A stretch of DNA of 64,000 nt from Vibrio profundi (lineage in GTDB: Bacteria; Pseudomonadota; Gammaproteobacteria; Enterobacterales; Vibrionaceae). The first letter of the stretch is position 1; every line of letters begins with the position of its first letter. The notes below the pieces were generated by a model, which was not told the origin of the DNA, made no database searches, and worked only from the letters and a program-made list of their open reading frames with translations. The DNA is taken from positions 558,001 to 622,000 of the forward strand of contig NZ_RZIS01000002.1 in the NCBI RefSeq assembly GCF_005281835.1, in the 5' to 3' direction. The translations under genes and the position numbers were made by a program. Below, in pieces: positions 52,401-61,288 of the stretch.

Positions 52401-53129
52401 CTACTTGGAGAACTCCGCTTTGATGATCTCATTGAGTTTTTCATATGGCACATAGCCTGGAATGACTTGCTCGCCGATTAACATGCCAGGCGTTCCACCT
52501 AAACCTAGTGCAGTAAAGGTTTGGTAGTTACGTGCGACAATCATTTGTTGTTCGTCAGTGGTGTTCAGCAGTTCCGCTGTTCCTGTTTTCTTTGCCACTG
52601 CTTCCAATGATTGCTTGGTGTGTTTTCCATTTTTAGCGACCAAGAAGTTATGTACTTCGGTGAACGCTTCTGGCTTTTGCTTCCAAACATTCAGCGCGTA
52701 CAGTGCAGAGTTAGTATCGATACCTGCCACTTGCTGTTGCTGCAGCGGAACATAGATATTAACGATCTTTAGGTCACTATTTTCTTCAGCTAACTGTGCC
52801 ATCACGGGCTCTAGTTTTTTGCAGAAAGGGCAATTGTAATCAGTGAAGTTAATGATGACTGACTTCCCGTCAGGGTTACCTGTAATAGAGTGATCTGGGT
52901 TGTTATAAAGCCAGTCATGGCTTTGAGCTTTAACATCCTTGAATTGAGCCTGGCTTTCTACATACTTTTCAAGACTGTCGTGCAAATTGCCAATGACTGA
53001 CGGGTTATTTCGTAGTAACTCATTGATTTCAATGAGCTGCTTTTCTTGTGATTCTGTGAGCTTTGCTGCCGATACCCATGCAGAGGTAAAACTCGCGGCG
53101 ATCATGGTACTGATGATTAATTTTTTCAC
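52401..53129 (-). CDS. scsC: ScsC-like periplasmic disulfide oxidoreductase/isomerase (copy 2)
   Basis: A 242-residue DsbA-fold protein with a signal peptide (MKKLIISTMIAASFTSAWVSA), an N-terminal helical region (KQLIEINELLRNNPSVIGNL) like the oligomerisation stalk of ScsC, a thioredoxin CPFC motif at 100-103, and the cis-proline in GLGGTPGML. It is probably kept reduced by ScsB and acts on misoxidised or metal-damaged periplasmic proteins. It is paralogous to the gene directly upstream, with the same motif positions and HDWLYNNPD core. It is the last gene of the operon. Confidence 0.85.
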   Translation of the reverse strand: MKKLIISTMIAASFTSAWVSAAKLTESQEKQLIEINELLRNNPSVIGNLHDSLEKYVESQAQFKDVKAQSHDWLYNNPDHSITGNPDGKSVIINFTDYNCPFCKKLEPVMAQLAEENSDLKIVNIYVPLQQQQVAGIDTNSALYALNVWKQKPEAFTEVHNFLVAKNGKHTKQSLEAVAKKTGTAELLNTTDEQQMIVARNYQTFTALGLGGTPGMLIGEQVIPGYVPYEKLNEIIKAEFSK

Positions 53130-53163
53130 GTGTATTCCTTAATTCGTTGTTATTAGCGTTGGG

Positions 53164-53901
53164 CTAACTCGCCGCTTCAATTTCTTTTGAAAGAATGTTC
53201 TTTAGCCGATCATAAGGTAAATAACCTGGAATGATCTTATCGCCGAGCATCATGGCAGGCGTGCCTCTTAGTCCTAATTCATGGAATGCCATATAGTTGT
53301 TATCGACAACGGTTCGAACTTGTTGGCTCGCGTGTAGCTGAGCAACGGTGTCGGTTTTTTTAGCAATAGCATTCAATGATTGCTTTGAATGGCCGCTGTT
53401 TTTTGCGAACAGGTATTGGTTTACTTGTTCGAAATGTTCTGGTGCTTCTTTCCAAACCGTCAGTGCGTATAATGTAGCATTGGTCTCTATGTCTGGCAGA
53501 TCACCTTTCTGCTTCAACGGAGTGAGAACAGATACGATCTTTAGATCTGGGTAGTTTTTCACGAGTTTGCTCAAGACAGGGTCCAGCTTTTTACAATACG
53601 GGCAGTCGTAGTCGGTAAAATTCAGGAGCACGGTTTTCCCGTTAGGGTTACCAATAAACGGTAAATCTGGATTGTTGTATAGCCAGTCGTGACTTTGTTT
53701 CTGTGCTTTATCGAACTCGTCAGCCTTAGTAATGTAGTTACTTAAGCTTGTATAGAGTGGGTCTATAACTTCCGGGTTTTCTTCCAGTAGTTTAGAAACC
53801 TGTTCAATTTTCTGCTTCTGTTGTGCATCGAGATCAGTTGCGTGAACCAGTGACGATGAAAGAGCGGCGCTAATCGCAGCCCATAGTATTAATTTATTCA
53901 T
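53164..53901 (-). CDS. scsC: ScsC-like periplasmic disulfide oxidoreductase/isomerase (copy 1)
   Basis: A 245-residue DsbA-fold protein with a signal peptide (ending SSLVHA), an N-terminal helical stalk (KIEQVSKLLEENPEVIDPL), CPYC at 100-103 and the GLRGTPAMM cis-proline loop. The CPYC motif differs from CPFC in the second copy, so redox potential or partner choice may differ. The start is the ATG at 53901 with AAGG six bases upstream. It begins 14 bases downstream of the ScsD-like stop and so lies in the same operon. Confidence 0.85.
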   Translation of the reverse strand: MNKLILWAAISAALSSSLVHATDLDAQQKQKIEQVSKLLEENPEVIDPLYTSLSNYITKADEFDKAQKQSHDWLYNNPDLPFIGNPNGKTVLLNFTDYDCPYCKKLDPVLSKLVKNYPDLKIVSVLTPLKQKGDLPDIETNATLYALTVWKEAPEHFEQVNQYLFAKNSGHSKQSLNAIAKKTDTVAQLHASQQVRTVVDNNYMAFHELGLRGTPAMMLGDKIIPGYLPYDRLKNILSKEIEAAS

Positions 53902-53915
53902 AGTTAGCCTTGCTA

Positions 53916-54458
53916 CTAAACGAATAGAGTTCTGAACCACAATCCCCAAGGAGTCGTGACGCCTGTCGAGATGTGCTGAATTTCACCGTCTTTAATGATG
54001 ACAATGGTCGGCGTGACACTGATTTCCCAGTCTCTGCTTATCCGGCCTGTAACGTCATTTAATACGGGAAAGTCGTATTCTTTTGCTGATAGAAAGCGCC
54101 TAACGCGGTCATCGTTACCTGATGACAGCGCGACACTGACTACCTGGTGATTCTTGGAAAAGCGATCAATTGTCGGACTCACAAATTTACAAGCAGTACA
54201 CCAAGTTGCCCAAAAATAGACAATCACAGGTTTACCTGATTTGCTCATCTCAATTGCATCGACCATCTCACCTTGCACGGTCATCCCTGCGATTGGTGGG
54301 GCGGTTCCACTTGGCATGCTTGAGCTGTAGTAGAAATCCATCGCGTATGACACGACAGCCACTATCAGAACCATGCCTGCAAGCTCCTTGCTCCACCTTT
54401 TTAACCTTGAAGGCTGCTTAGCTGTTGATTGTTCTATATCTTGAGTCTCTTTATCCAT
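53916..54458 (-). CDS. scsD: ScsD-like membrane-anchored thioredoxin
   Basis: A 180-residue TlpA-like protein. It has a cytoplasmic start, one membrane helix (LAGMVLIVAVVSYAMDFYY) and a periplasmic thioredoxin domain with WCTAC (C87, C90) and the cis-proline in SVTPTIVII. It is the ScsD component of the suppressor-of-copper-sensitivity system, thought to receive electrons from ScsB. Its start overlaps the end of scsB by eight bases, showing tight coupling. Confidence 0.85.
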   Translation of the reverse strand: MDKETQDIEQSTAKQPSRLKRWSKELAGMVLIVAVVSYAMDFYYSSSMPSGTAPPIAGMTVQGEMVDAIEMSKSGKPVIVYFWATWCTACKFVSPTIDRFSKNHQVVSVALSSGNDDRVRRFLSAKEYDFPVLNDVTGRISRDWEISVTPTIVIIKDGEIQHISTGVTTPWGLWFRTLFV

Positions 54459-56592
54459 TCGAACCCCCGGCGATTCTCATCGCCTCCATGACCGTTTCGC
54501 TGTCTAGAATGACAGGTAAAGGAATCCCTTGTGGGTATTCTGGGCCGTAAACAATGTTAAATGGAACGCCGTAACGACCATTACTTTGTAGATACTCGGT
54601 TACCTTGGAGTTAGGAGTGGTCCAATCGCCTTCCATCAGGACAACGCCTTCTTCTTGCAAGCGGCTATACACAGGATCTTGAAGTATCACGCCGATTTTG
54701 TTGGCTTTACAAGTAATACACCAATCGGCAGTCACGTTGACGAATACCGTTTTTCCTTCTTCTACAAGGCCGGATATTTGAGTTGCTTCTAATGGCTGCC
54801 AGTTAAGGTCATCAACAATTGGAGTGGCCCAATTACCTGCCGTTAGGCTGCCAGCAATAAGCCCACCACCGAATGCAAGCGTCGAGACTGCAAGCACTGG
54901 GATAAGGACTTTTTTACCAAACTTGAAACCGACCCAAATCAATACCGCGATTAAGATCCCTGCGGTCACTAAAATCGTGGCGAACGTGCCAAGGAAAGGC
55001 GTGAGTAAGCTGCTCAGCCATAAGCTGGTGGCTAGCATCATCAATCCAAAGATAAGTTTTACTTTGAACATCCATTTACCTGGCTTAGGTAAGAAACGAA
55101 CCAGTCTTGGGAACATGGCAAACATTAACCATGGCGCACTCATACCTATACCGAGCGCGATGAAGATCGCCCATAGCTCTTGGTAGCTAGCACCAAATGC
55201 ATACGCCACAGCGGTACCTAAGAAAGGCGCGCTACAAGGTGTTGCCAGTAAAGTAGCAAACATACCCTGGATAAAGTGACCAGAGTGGGAGTCATTTCCT
55301 TTCGTTGCCATCCAAGTATTCATACCTGAAGGTAAACGAAACTCGAATAATCCCAGTAAGTTGGTTGCAAACACTAAGGTTACGACCACCATTAAGATGA
55401 TGAACCATGCGTTTTGGAATTGAATACCCCAGCCGATGGCGTTGCCACCCATTTTCAGAATGGAAATACCTGCTGCAAGAATCGCAAACGAGGTGATGAT
55501 CCCTAGAGCTGAAGCAATGAAAGAGCCGCGGACTTGTTTTTTTGAAGCATTTTGATTGGCTACCATGCTGTTGAGTTTCATGCCTAAAACTGGCAGTACG
55601 CATGGCATAATATTGAGAATTAAGCCGCCTAATAATGCAAATCCGAACATGGCCAAAAAGCCAGTGTTGTTCGATTGATAAGCTATCGCTTCAGAGCCGA
55701 TTTGCCCGGTTAATTCCGTTGCGAAAGAGTTATCCGAGACCGTTATTGTAATATTACGGTCGGTTAGGTCGGTTTCACCTAGCCAGTTAGTAACATCAAA
55801 AACGGCAGTTAACGTGTCTCCTTCGATGTAGGTTTTCGGTTGGCCAAAGAACTCATCAATCACTTCTTCGCCATCAATTAATATTTGTGGTTGTTCCCAA
55901 GGCTTTTGGTTAGTGAACTGAGCCACGAGTTGTTGTTTTTGGACATTCCAAGAAAGCGCTTCGATAGACACTTGCTTAGATTCCATAGGTGTACGGCTCA
56001 TGCCTTGGTTGAAGACGAACATGGCGTCTTCATCTAGCTGTAAACTCGATGGGTCAATCGGTAAATTGACGTGGTAGTCGTGAATCACGCAGATATTAGT
56101 GCAAGATGGTAACGTAAGCGCAGCGTCAAAAACGGCAGGCTTGGTAATGTCTTCTAACGTGATGGTGATTGGGAAGCTTACTTTGGACTTGTAGCCTAAA
56201 GTCATGACCCCTAATTGCTCGTAATAGCTAGGGATTGGCCAGTGCCATTCCACGGATTCAATATTACTCGATTTAGACCAATCCCATTCAGGTGCAACGC
56301 CACCTTCACCCGGGCTGCGCCAATAGGTTTTCCAGTCGCCATCTAGCTCTATGTCTAGAACCGCTTCAATGGTTTTGTTGTCTGGGTTCTGTTCACCCGT
56401 AGACATCATTCTCAATTTAACGGGTGGGTGCTCTGGTGCACTAATCCAACCTGTACTTTGAGCCAAGGATATAGCCGAGAATGCAAGCAAGCTGAATGCG
56501 AGTAAGAGTTTTACAAGTGTACTAAAGCCAGCCTGTATAGGCATCACTAGCCTAGATTGCAAAGAGCTAGGCGCAAAGATTGTTTTTAACAC
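54451..56592 (-). CDS. scsB: ScsB, DsbD-like transmembrane thiol-electron transporter
   Basis: A 713-residue protein that moves electrons from cytoplasmic thioredoxin to periplasmic ScsC/ScsD. Residues about 45-300 are a periplasmic immunoglobulin-like domain (with SCTNICVIHDYHV, the alpha-domain cysteines). Then come eight membrane helices with the paired cysteines in LNIMPCVLPVLG and ATPCSAPFLG, and a C-terminal thioredoxin domain with DWCITCK. The length exceeds DsbD, as for other ScsB proteins. The start is GTG with GGAG upstream; an ATG at 56544 would give a shorter leader. Confidence 0.92.
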   Translation of the reverse strand: MLKTIFAPSSLQSRLVMPIQAGFSTLVKLLLAFSLLAFSAISLAQSTGWISAPEHPPVKLRMMSTGEQNPDNKTIEAVLDIELDGDWKTYWRSPGEGGVAPEWDWSKSSNIESVEWHWPIPSYYEQLGVMTLGYKSKVSFPITITLEDITKPAVFDAALTLPSCTNICVIHDYHVNLPIDPSSLQLDEDAMFVFNQGMSRTPMESKQVSIEALSWNVQKQQLVAQFTNQKPWEQPQILIDGEEVIDEFFGQPKTYIEGDTLTAVFDVTNWLGETDLTDRNITITVSDNSFATELTGQIGSEAIAYQSNNTGFLAMFGFALLGGLILNIMPCVLPVLGMKLNSMVANQNASKKQVRGSFIASALGIITSFAILAAGISILKMGGNAIGWGIQFQNAWFIILMVVVTLVFATNLLGLFEFRLPSGMNTWMATKGNDSHSGHFIQGMFATLLATPCSAPFLGTAVAYAFGASYQELWAIFIALGIGMSAPWLMFAMFPRLVRFLPKPGKWMFKVKLIFGLMMLATSLWLSSLLTPFLGTFATILVTAGILIAVLIWVGFKFGKKVLIPVLAVSTLAFGGGLIAGSLTAGNWATPIVDDLNWQPLEATQISGLVEEGKTVFVNVTADWCITCKANKIGVILQDPVYSRLQEEGVVLMEGDWTTPNSKVTEYLQSNGRYGVPFNIVYGPEYPQGIPLPVILDSETVMEAMRIAGGSNG

Positions 56593-56642
56593 AAAAATTT
56601 CTCCAAAAATAAATAGTTAGGGTGTAGTGAGAACCCGTTTAT

Positions 56643-57092
56643 TTACTCTCGGAATATACAATAGGTGACGTGTAGGCGCTGTTTAGGGAAAGCGAAATGC
56701 TGGCGCTCTAACCTAGCATTACCAATAGACAAAGGTGCTAAGCAATATACCAGAATTGATAAAATGATATAGGCAGCAAGCCAATCTAGTTTTGGAGTCG
56801 CGTAGGTTAGAAGTTGCTCGCTTAAGGTGCAGGCTTCTTTAGATGGTAGAGGTTTAGCGATGCTACCGCTATCGAAAACCTGCTGATAAAGAACTTGGAT
56901 GTGGGTGTCTTGGCTTATTTGAGATTCAGTCAATGTAGGAGAATAAGGCGCGCTGGATGCGATCGTAGAACTCGAAGTAATAGTACTTGCTAGACAGGTA
57001 ATAATAACCAATCCAGTAAGGACAATTGACCAAAAGGCGTGCTTTCGTTGTTGAGAGTTCGAGTTATGCAAATTCTTAGATTCAAAATACAA
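56643..57092 (-). CDS. putative leader gene of the scs operon, unknown membrane protein
   Basis: A possible 149-residue protein with a membrane helix near residues 19-40 (FWSIVLTGLVIITCLAST), a serine/threonine-rich periplasmic stretch and a second helix (LAAYIILSILVYCLAPLSI). There is no in-frame ATG; the start would be TTG, with no clear Shine-Dalgarno, so the N-terminus is uncertain. It lies 50 bases upstream of scsB on the same strand, the place of scsA in Salmonella, but I see no convincing resemblance to ScsA. Composition is unremarkable. Confidence 0.45.
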   Translation of the reverse strand: MYFESKNLHNSNSQQRKHAFWSIVLTGLVIITCLASTITSSSTIASSAPYSPTLTESQISQDTHIQVLYQQVFDSGSIAKPLPSKEACTLSEQLLTYATPKLDWLAAYIILSILVYCLAPLSIGNARLERQHFAFPKQRLHVTYCIFRE

Positions 57093-58008
57093 GACGAGGT
57101 CTAGGGTAGTGAAGTTGCATGGATGCTACAAGTCATCAAATGTCAGTGAATTGTCAGGAATTATGTAGATTCATTTGTAAATGAGAGGTTGGCAGTGGTT
57201 GGTTTCTCTATGTTTGATGACTAGTTATGGGTTATTAACATCTGGCTAGTTGCCTACTCAGCCACTTAATTTAGCTGCTGAGCCTAGTGAGCTAGGGGGC
57301 GTGTTTCGAGGCGTTAATTTAAAGAGGAGCTTGGGGCATGTTGCTCAAACAAGAGTTGATGCATAATAGGCTTTGGAGCTTTCTTACTGAAGAGCTGCGT
57401 CATAAGGTGTCCTTTTGCTTCGGCGTAATCACTATAATAATCGTTATAGTTCGCTCAATTCACCGGTATCAAATTTAAGACAGACTTCATTTTTTGCCTT
57501 CGACTCCTGCTATATGTCTTCCTGCTCTTTAATTATCTAGCTGCCAATTATTGTTAAATATTGGGTGTGATACCGTCGCGATTCTTGGGTTGAAATGCGA
57601 GATTTTACCTGCTTATAGGAGGGTAATGCGTAATAAAAATTGGCAGATTATCTGCATTGAGTTTGTACGTTTTTTGCAACATTAATGCTATTTGTAAACT
57701 TACTTTATTGGCAGGTTGAACCTTATTGATGGATTGGTTTTTATCGTTTTTGGTGGGTTTTTCTACAAATGTAACAAGGTTTGAACTAAATAAAGGTAAG
57801 CTTTGGTTGTTTAACTTGTTGTTTTATTTGCTTTTATGTTTTTTCGATAACTGTTTTTGTTATTTTATATATTTTCATGCAACTTTTGCGAGTCGGCTCG
57901 CTTAAAGTCCATTCCACATGTTAAGTGCAGGTAACATTCCCTATGTTCAGCTTAAACACCTGCCTTAGCAAAACAACAAAGTTACATTAATGGACAATGG
58001 ACGAAACA
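57093..58008. other. 900-base intergenic region upstream of the second porin
   Basis: This long gap separates the divergent scs operon and the porin gene. It contains promoters for both and probably a long porin leader. A very short ORF with an excellent AGGAGG site lies at 57626-57685 (19 residues). An AT-rich phenylalanine-dense frame at 57729-57905 is not credible as a gene. No known small RNA was recognised. Confidence 0.55.
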
Positions 58009-59067
58009 ATGAATAAAAAACTATTGGCGCTAGCAATCTCTGCTGCTGCATTTGGTACTCAAGCTGTTGCTTTTGAACTTTACAACCAAGACGGTTCTAC
58101 TTTCGAAATCGGTGGTCACGTTTCTGCGAACATCAACGGTTCTGATTCTGAAGATGCTTCTGTTGGAACTAACTCTCCACGTATCAACTTCAATGCAACT
58201 CAAGATCTAGGCAATGGTTTCACTGCTGATGCTAAAGGTGAATGGGCTCTAAACTACCTTGATGGTGGTGATGACACTTTCACTACTCGTTTAGGTTACG
58301 TAGGTCTTACTCATGATGAGTTAGGTCGCGCAGTAGTTGGTACTCAGTGGGCACCTTACTACGATGTTGCTGGCGTTGCAGATATGCCAATCGCATTTGC
58401 GAATGACTTCATCTACGACAACCACGGCGCTCTAGGTACTGGTCGTGCAGATAAAATGGTTAGCTACCGTAACGCATTCGATTTCGGTGAGTCAGGTTCT
58501 TTCAGCTTTGGTCTAGGTTGGCAGGGTGACAACGATCAGCAAGTAACTGTTGGTAACACTACATCAGGCACTAAGTACGGCGATCGTATCCAAGCAACAC
58601 TAGGTTATGATATCGCGGGCGTTAAGCTAGGTTATGCTTTCAATACTGGTGATTTCACAGACTTTGGCTCTAAATCTCAAACTGCTGAGTCTCATACTGT
58701 ATCTGCAGCATACGGTAACTACGGTAAAGGTTTATACCTAGCGGGTGTTTATGCTTCGAACGAAAACATGAACTTCCTTGATCCAATCGCTGGTACTAAC
58801 CGTATGGAAGAAAGCACAAACTACGAGCTACTAGCTGCTTACGCGCTTCCAAACAGCTTAAACCTAATCATGAACTACGAAATGGTTGAAGGTAAAGAAA
58901 ACAAGGGTGATGCTAAAGCAACAGCACGTGAAGAGTTAGCTCTACAAGCTGAATACAACTTCACTGCTAAGTTTGTTGGTTACACTGGTTACCAATTCGA
59001 TCTTAACGATGCAGATGGTAACGAAACTGACGACAAGTGGACTCTTGGCGCACGTTACTACTTCTAA
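58009..59067 (+). CDS. outer-membrane porin (OmpU/OmpL-like)
   Basis: A porin precursor of 352 residues: signal peptide MNKKLLALAISAAAFGTQAVA, then FELYNQDGSTFEIGGHVSANI, a Gram-negative porin opening. RLGYVGLTHDELGRAVVGTQWAPYYDVAG holds the constriction-loop region, and the sequence ends WTLGARYYF with a terminal phenylalanine. The start is set at the ATG at 58009 to give a canonical signal peptide with GGA seven bases upstream; an ATG at 57997 would add MDET. Codon use is strongly biased (many CTA/GGT/GCT), as in highly expressed Vibrio genes. It is monocistronic. Confidence 0.92.
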   Translation: MNKKLLALAISAAAFGTQAVAFELYNQDGSTFEIGGHVSANINGSDSEDASVGTNSPRINFNATQDLGNGFTADAKGEWALNYLDGGDDTFTTRLGYVGLTHDELGRAVVGTQWAPYYDVAGVADMPIAFANDFIYDNHGALGTGRADKMVSYRNAFDFGESGSFSFGLGWQGDNDQQVTVGNTTSGTKYGDRIQATLGYDIAGVKLGYAFNTGDFTDFGSKSQTAESHTVSAAYGNYGKGLYLAGVYASNENMNFLDPIAGTNRMEESTNYELLAAYALPNSLNLIMNYEMVEGKENKGDAKATAREELALQAEYNFTAKFVGYTGYQFDLNDADGNETDDKWTLGARYYF

Positions 59068-59122
59068 TGTGTAAGTTGATTACAAGAAAGTAATCGACAG
59101 ATATAATCACACGCCAAATATC

Positions 59123-59149
59123 AAGCCACCCTTATTAGGGTGGCTTTTT
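59123..59149 (+). terminator. intrinsic terminator of the porin gene
   Basis: A stem AAGCCACCC / GGGTGGCTT with a six-base loop and a TTTTT tail lies 55 bases after the porin stop. Confidence 0.9.
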
Positions 59150-59177
59150 CGTATTTTGGGTTTGGCAAACTAAGCGA

Positions 59178-59600
59178 TCATAACGCTACGCCATTCACGC
59201 TTACCGCAACGTCAATATTGCCACGCACTGCATTCGAGTATGGGCAAACTTGGTGGGCTACTTTCACCAATTCGATTGCTTGAGCTTGCTCTAAATCTAA
59301 AAAAACCTCTAAGCTTGCTGTTAGCGCAAAACCGCCAGTTTCATTTGGACCGATACCTATCTCTGCGCTGACTGGAGCTTCTTTAATTGATACCTTCATT
59401 TCTTTCGCTACATGCAAAATAGCGTTTGAAAAACAAGCTGAGTAGCCAGCTGCAAACAATTGTTCTGGGTTAGTCGCTGTTCCACTGCCTCCCATTTCTT
59501 TTGGGTAGCTTAGATCAACATTGAGTAAGCCATCTTCTGTTTTTACGTTGCCGTTACGTCCAGCAAGAGCGGTTGCTTTCGTTGTATATAGTGTTGTCAT
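59178..59600 (-). CDS. ohr: organic hydroperoxide resistance protein Ohr
   Basis: A 140-residue OsmC-fold thiol peroxidase that reduces organic and fatty-acid hydroperoxides in the cytoplasm. The two catalytic cysteines lie in YSACFSNA and HQVCPYSNA, and GGSGTATNPEQLFAAGY is the Ohr signature. The start at 59600 is favoured because AGGA lies six bases before this ATG; an ATG two codons earlier abuts the site. It is divergent from ohrR, with two operator-like repeats between them. Confidence 0.96.
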   Translation of the reverse strand: MTTLYTTKATALAGRNGNVKTEDGLLNVDLSYPKEMGGSGTATNPEQLFAAGYSACFSNAILHVAKEMKVSIKEAPVSAEIGIGPNETGGFALTASLEVFLDLEQAQAIELVKVAHQVCPYSNAVRGNIDVAVSVNGVAL

Positions 59601-59620
59601 AGTCATTCCTACCTTTTAAT

Positions 59621-59642
59621 TTATATTGTGTGCAATTTAATT
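59621..59642. promoter_or_regulatory. OhrR operator-like element 1
   Basis: TATATTGTGTGCAATTTAATT occupies the ohr-proximal side of the divergent region. It matches element 2 except for one base and resembles the AT-rich OhrR sites known from other bacteria (TACAATT-AAATTGTA type). Confidence 0.65.
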
Positions 59643-59680
59643 GTTGGCAATGATAGTTCGATCTCCAAGAGAAATGCAAG

Positions 59681-59700
59681 TATATTGTGCGCAATTTAAT
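59681..59700. promoter_or_regulatory. OhrR operator-like element 2
   Basis: TATATTGTGCGCAATTTAAT is repeated in the same orientation about 59 bases from element 1, just before ohrR. The two copies suggest control of both genes, or cooperative binding, by the OhrR dimer. Confidence 0.65.
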
Positions 59701-59715
59701 TTTCAGAGTGTGACT

Positions 59716-60186
59716 ATGACTTCATGCCATTCGAACAAACATGTTGAGCAAAACTCACAAGACGAAGCGTTAATTAAGTTAGAAAACCAAATCTGTTTTC
59801 CACTTTATAGCGCTGCGAATGCAGTCATTCGTTCTTATCGACCTTTGCTCGAAGAACTCGATCTAACTTATTCTCAATATTTAGTGATGATGGTGCTGTG
59901 GGATAAAAATGGCATTAATGTAAAAGAGTTAGGTTCTAAACTGAGTTTAGATTCTGGAACACTTACTCCTTTACTTAAACGGCTAGAAGCGAAAGGTATT
60001 GTGCTGCGAAAGCGTGGTGAACATGATGAGCGAGTACGTGAATTGTTTCTAACAGAGCAAGGCTTAGAACTAAAAGAAAAAGCCAAACAAGTGCCAAAAG
60101 CGATGCGCTGTAAATTTAACTTGGAGTTGGATGAATTACTTGAGTTAAAGCGTTTGTGTGAAAAGGTAATGAAAACGTTAGCTTAG
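59716..60186 (+). CDS. ohrR: peroxide-sensing MarR-family repressor OhrR
   Basis: A 156-residue MarR-family regulator. The redox-active cysteine is in the N-terminal ENQICFPLYSA segment, as in all OhrR proteins. The winged helix is LTYSQYLVMMVLWDKNGINVKELGSKLSLDSGTLTPLLKRLEAKGIV. Oxidation by organic peroxides releases it from the ohr promoter. The ATG at 59716 is used; an earlier in-frame start would run through the operator. It is divergent from ohr. Confidence 0.94.
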   Translation: MTSCHSNKHVEQNSQDEALIKLENQICFPLYSAANAVIRSYRPLLEELDLTYSQYLVMMVLWDKNGINVKELGSKLSLDSGTLTPLLKRLEAKGIVLRKRGEHDERVRELFLTEQGLELKEKAKQVPKAMRCKFNLELDELLELKRLCEKVMKTLA

Positions 60187-60299
60187 GTAGACACTTTGAG
60201 CGAAAGATCAGATTTTTGATAGCTCGCTCGATAATCTCAGAGATCGGAGTTCTCTGATCGGTTAAACTCTGTGCTCTTTAAATCAGTCAAGGAAAGGCA

Positions 60300-60914
60300 A
60301 TGAACTCGGTGTATATGGATGAGCAAAAGATAGTGCCAAGCAAAGTATTGTGCGTTGGCCGTAATTATTTGGATCACATCCAAGAATTAAATAATGCCAT
60401 TCCAGAACACATGGTTGTGTTTAATAAACCGAGCACTTCTGTCACATCGATATTATCTGCCTTTCATCAGGAGCAATTGCATTATGAAGCGGAAATATGC
60501 TTCGTAGTCAAAGACGGTGAGTTCCAAGGTGTTGCTTTAGGATTAGACCTAACTAAGCGCTCAATGCAATCTTACTTAAAACAGAAAGGCTTACCTTGGG
60601 AGCGTGCTAAAGCGTTCGATGGGTCAGCGGTTTTTAGTAAGTTTGTTCCAGTTAACGATGTGAACCTGGCAGACCTAAATTTGGAATTGTTTATTAACTG
60701 TGTCCGAGTTCAGAAAGGTCACGTTGAGCAAATGATTTACTCACCAGCTGTGATTCTCCAAGAGCTCAAGTCATACACAAGTCTTCTCGATGGCGATATC
60801 GTAATGACTGGTACTCCTCAAGGAGTGGGAGAGGTTCACAGAGGTGATGTTTTCCTTGGGCGACTTAAATGTGGCGATAAAACCTTGATCGAAATCGAAT
60901 GGTTAGCGCAGTAA
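60300..60914 (+). CDS. fumarylacetoacetate hydrolase (FAH)-family protein
   Basis: A 204-residue FAHD1/YcgM-like enzyme. The fold begins KVLCVGRNYLDHIQELNN, the metal-binding acids lie in LHYEAEICFVV and GVALGLDLTKR, and the C-terminal IVMTGTPQGVGEVHRGD closes the site. Relatives are acylpyruvases or oxaloacetate decarboxylases that need magnesium. The substrate is uncertain. A duplicated AAGG/AAAGG precedes the ATG at 60300. It is transcribed alone. Confidence 0.88.
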   Translation: MNSVYMDEQKIVPSKVLCVGRNYLDHIQELNNAIPEHMVVFNKPSTSVTSILSAFHQEQLHYEAEICFVVKDGEFQGVALGLDLTKRSMQSYLKQKGLPWERAKAFDGSAVFSKFVPVNDVNLADLNLELFINCVRVQKGHVEQMIYSPAVILQELKSYTSLLDGDIVMTGTPQGVGEVHRGDVFLGRLKCGDKTLIEIEWLAQ

Positions 60915-60970
60915 CTCGTTAGTCCATTTACCATGTGGTACGAATCATGATGGCCATATGGATTAAGTGG

Positions 60971-61288
60971 TTATGCGAACCAAGATAAGTTTAGAAATAG
61001 AAAGACTCCCATGCTGACTACAGTGGTGAGCAAAACATTTTTGGTTTTCCAAGCTAGTCCGGCGGCGAGCAGTGCTGCCCACAAATACGCATTGTCGCTG
61101 GACAGCATCAATTCCCCCTCAGGTAAAAAGACGATTGGCCCCCAAATTGCGGTTAGTACTGCTGGGCTTGAATAGGCGAGTAACCTTTGAGTTCTAACCC
61201 CGAGCTTGATTGGAAGTTTGGGTTCTAAGAACAAATAGCGACTCAAAAATACGACTGCTGTCATCGCCAGAATATAACTGAATATCAT
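60971..61288 (-). CDS. azlD: AzlD-family branched-chain amino-acid exporter subunit
   Basis: A 105-residue protein with four membrane helices, including the AzlD-type LLAYSSPAVLTAIWGPIVF and LWAALLAAGLAWKTKNVLLTTVVSMG segments. It partners AzlC to export branched-chain amino acids or analogues. It overlaps azlC by four bases (ATGA), so translation is coupled. Confidence 0.88.
   Translation of the reverse strand: MIFSYILAMTAVVFLSRYLFLEPKLPIKLGVRTQRLLAYSSPAVLTAIWGPIVFLPEGELMLSSDNAYLWAALLAAGLAWKTKNVLLTTVVSMGVFLFLNLSWFA

Noticed and set aside
57729..57905. 58-codon + strand frame in the porin upstream region
   Set aside because: Extremely phenylalanine/leucine-rich because the DNA is T-rich; no Shine-Dalgarno; likely chance.
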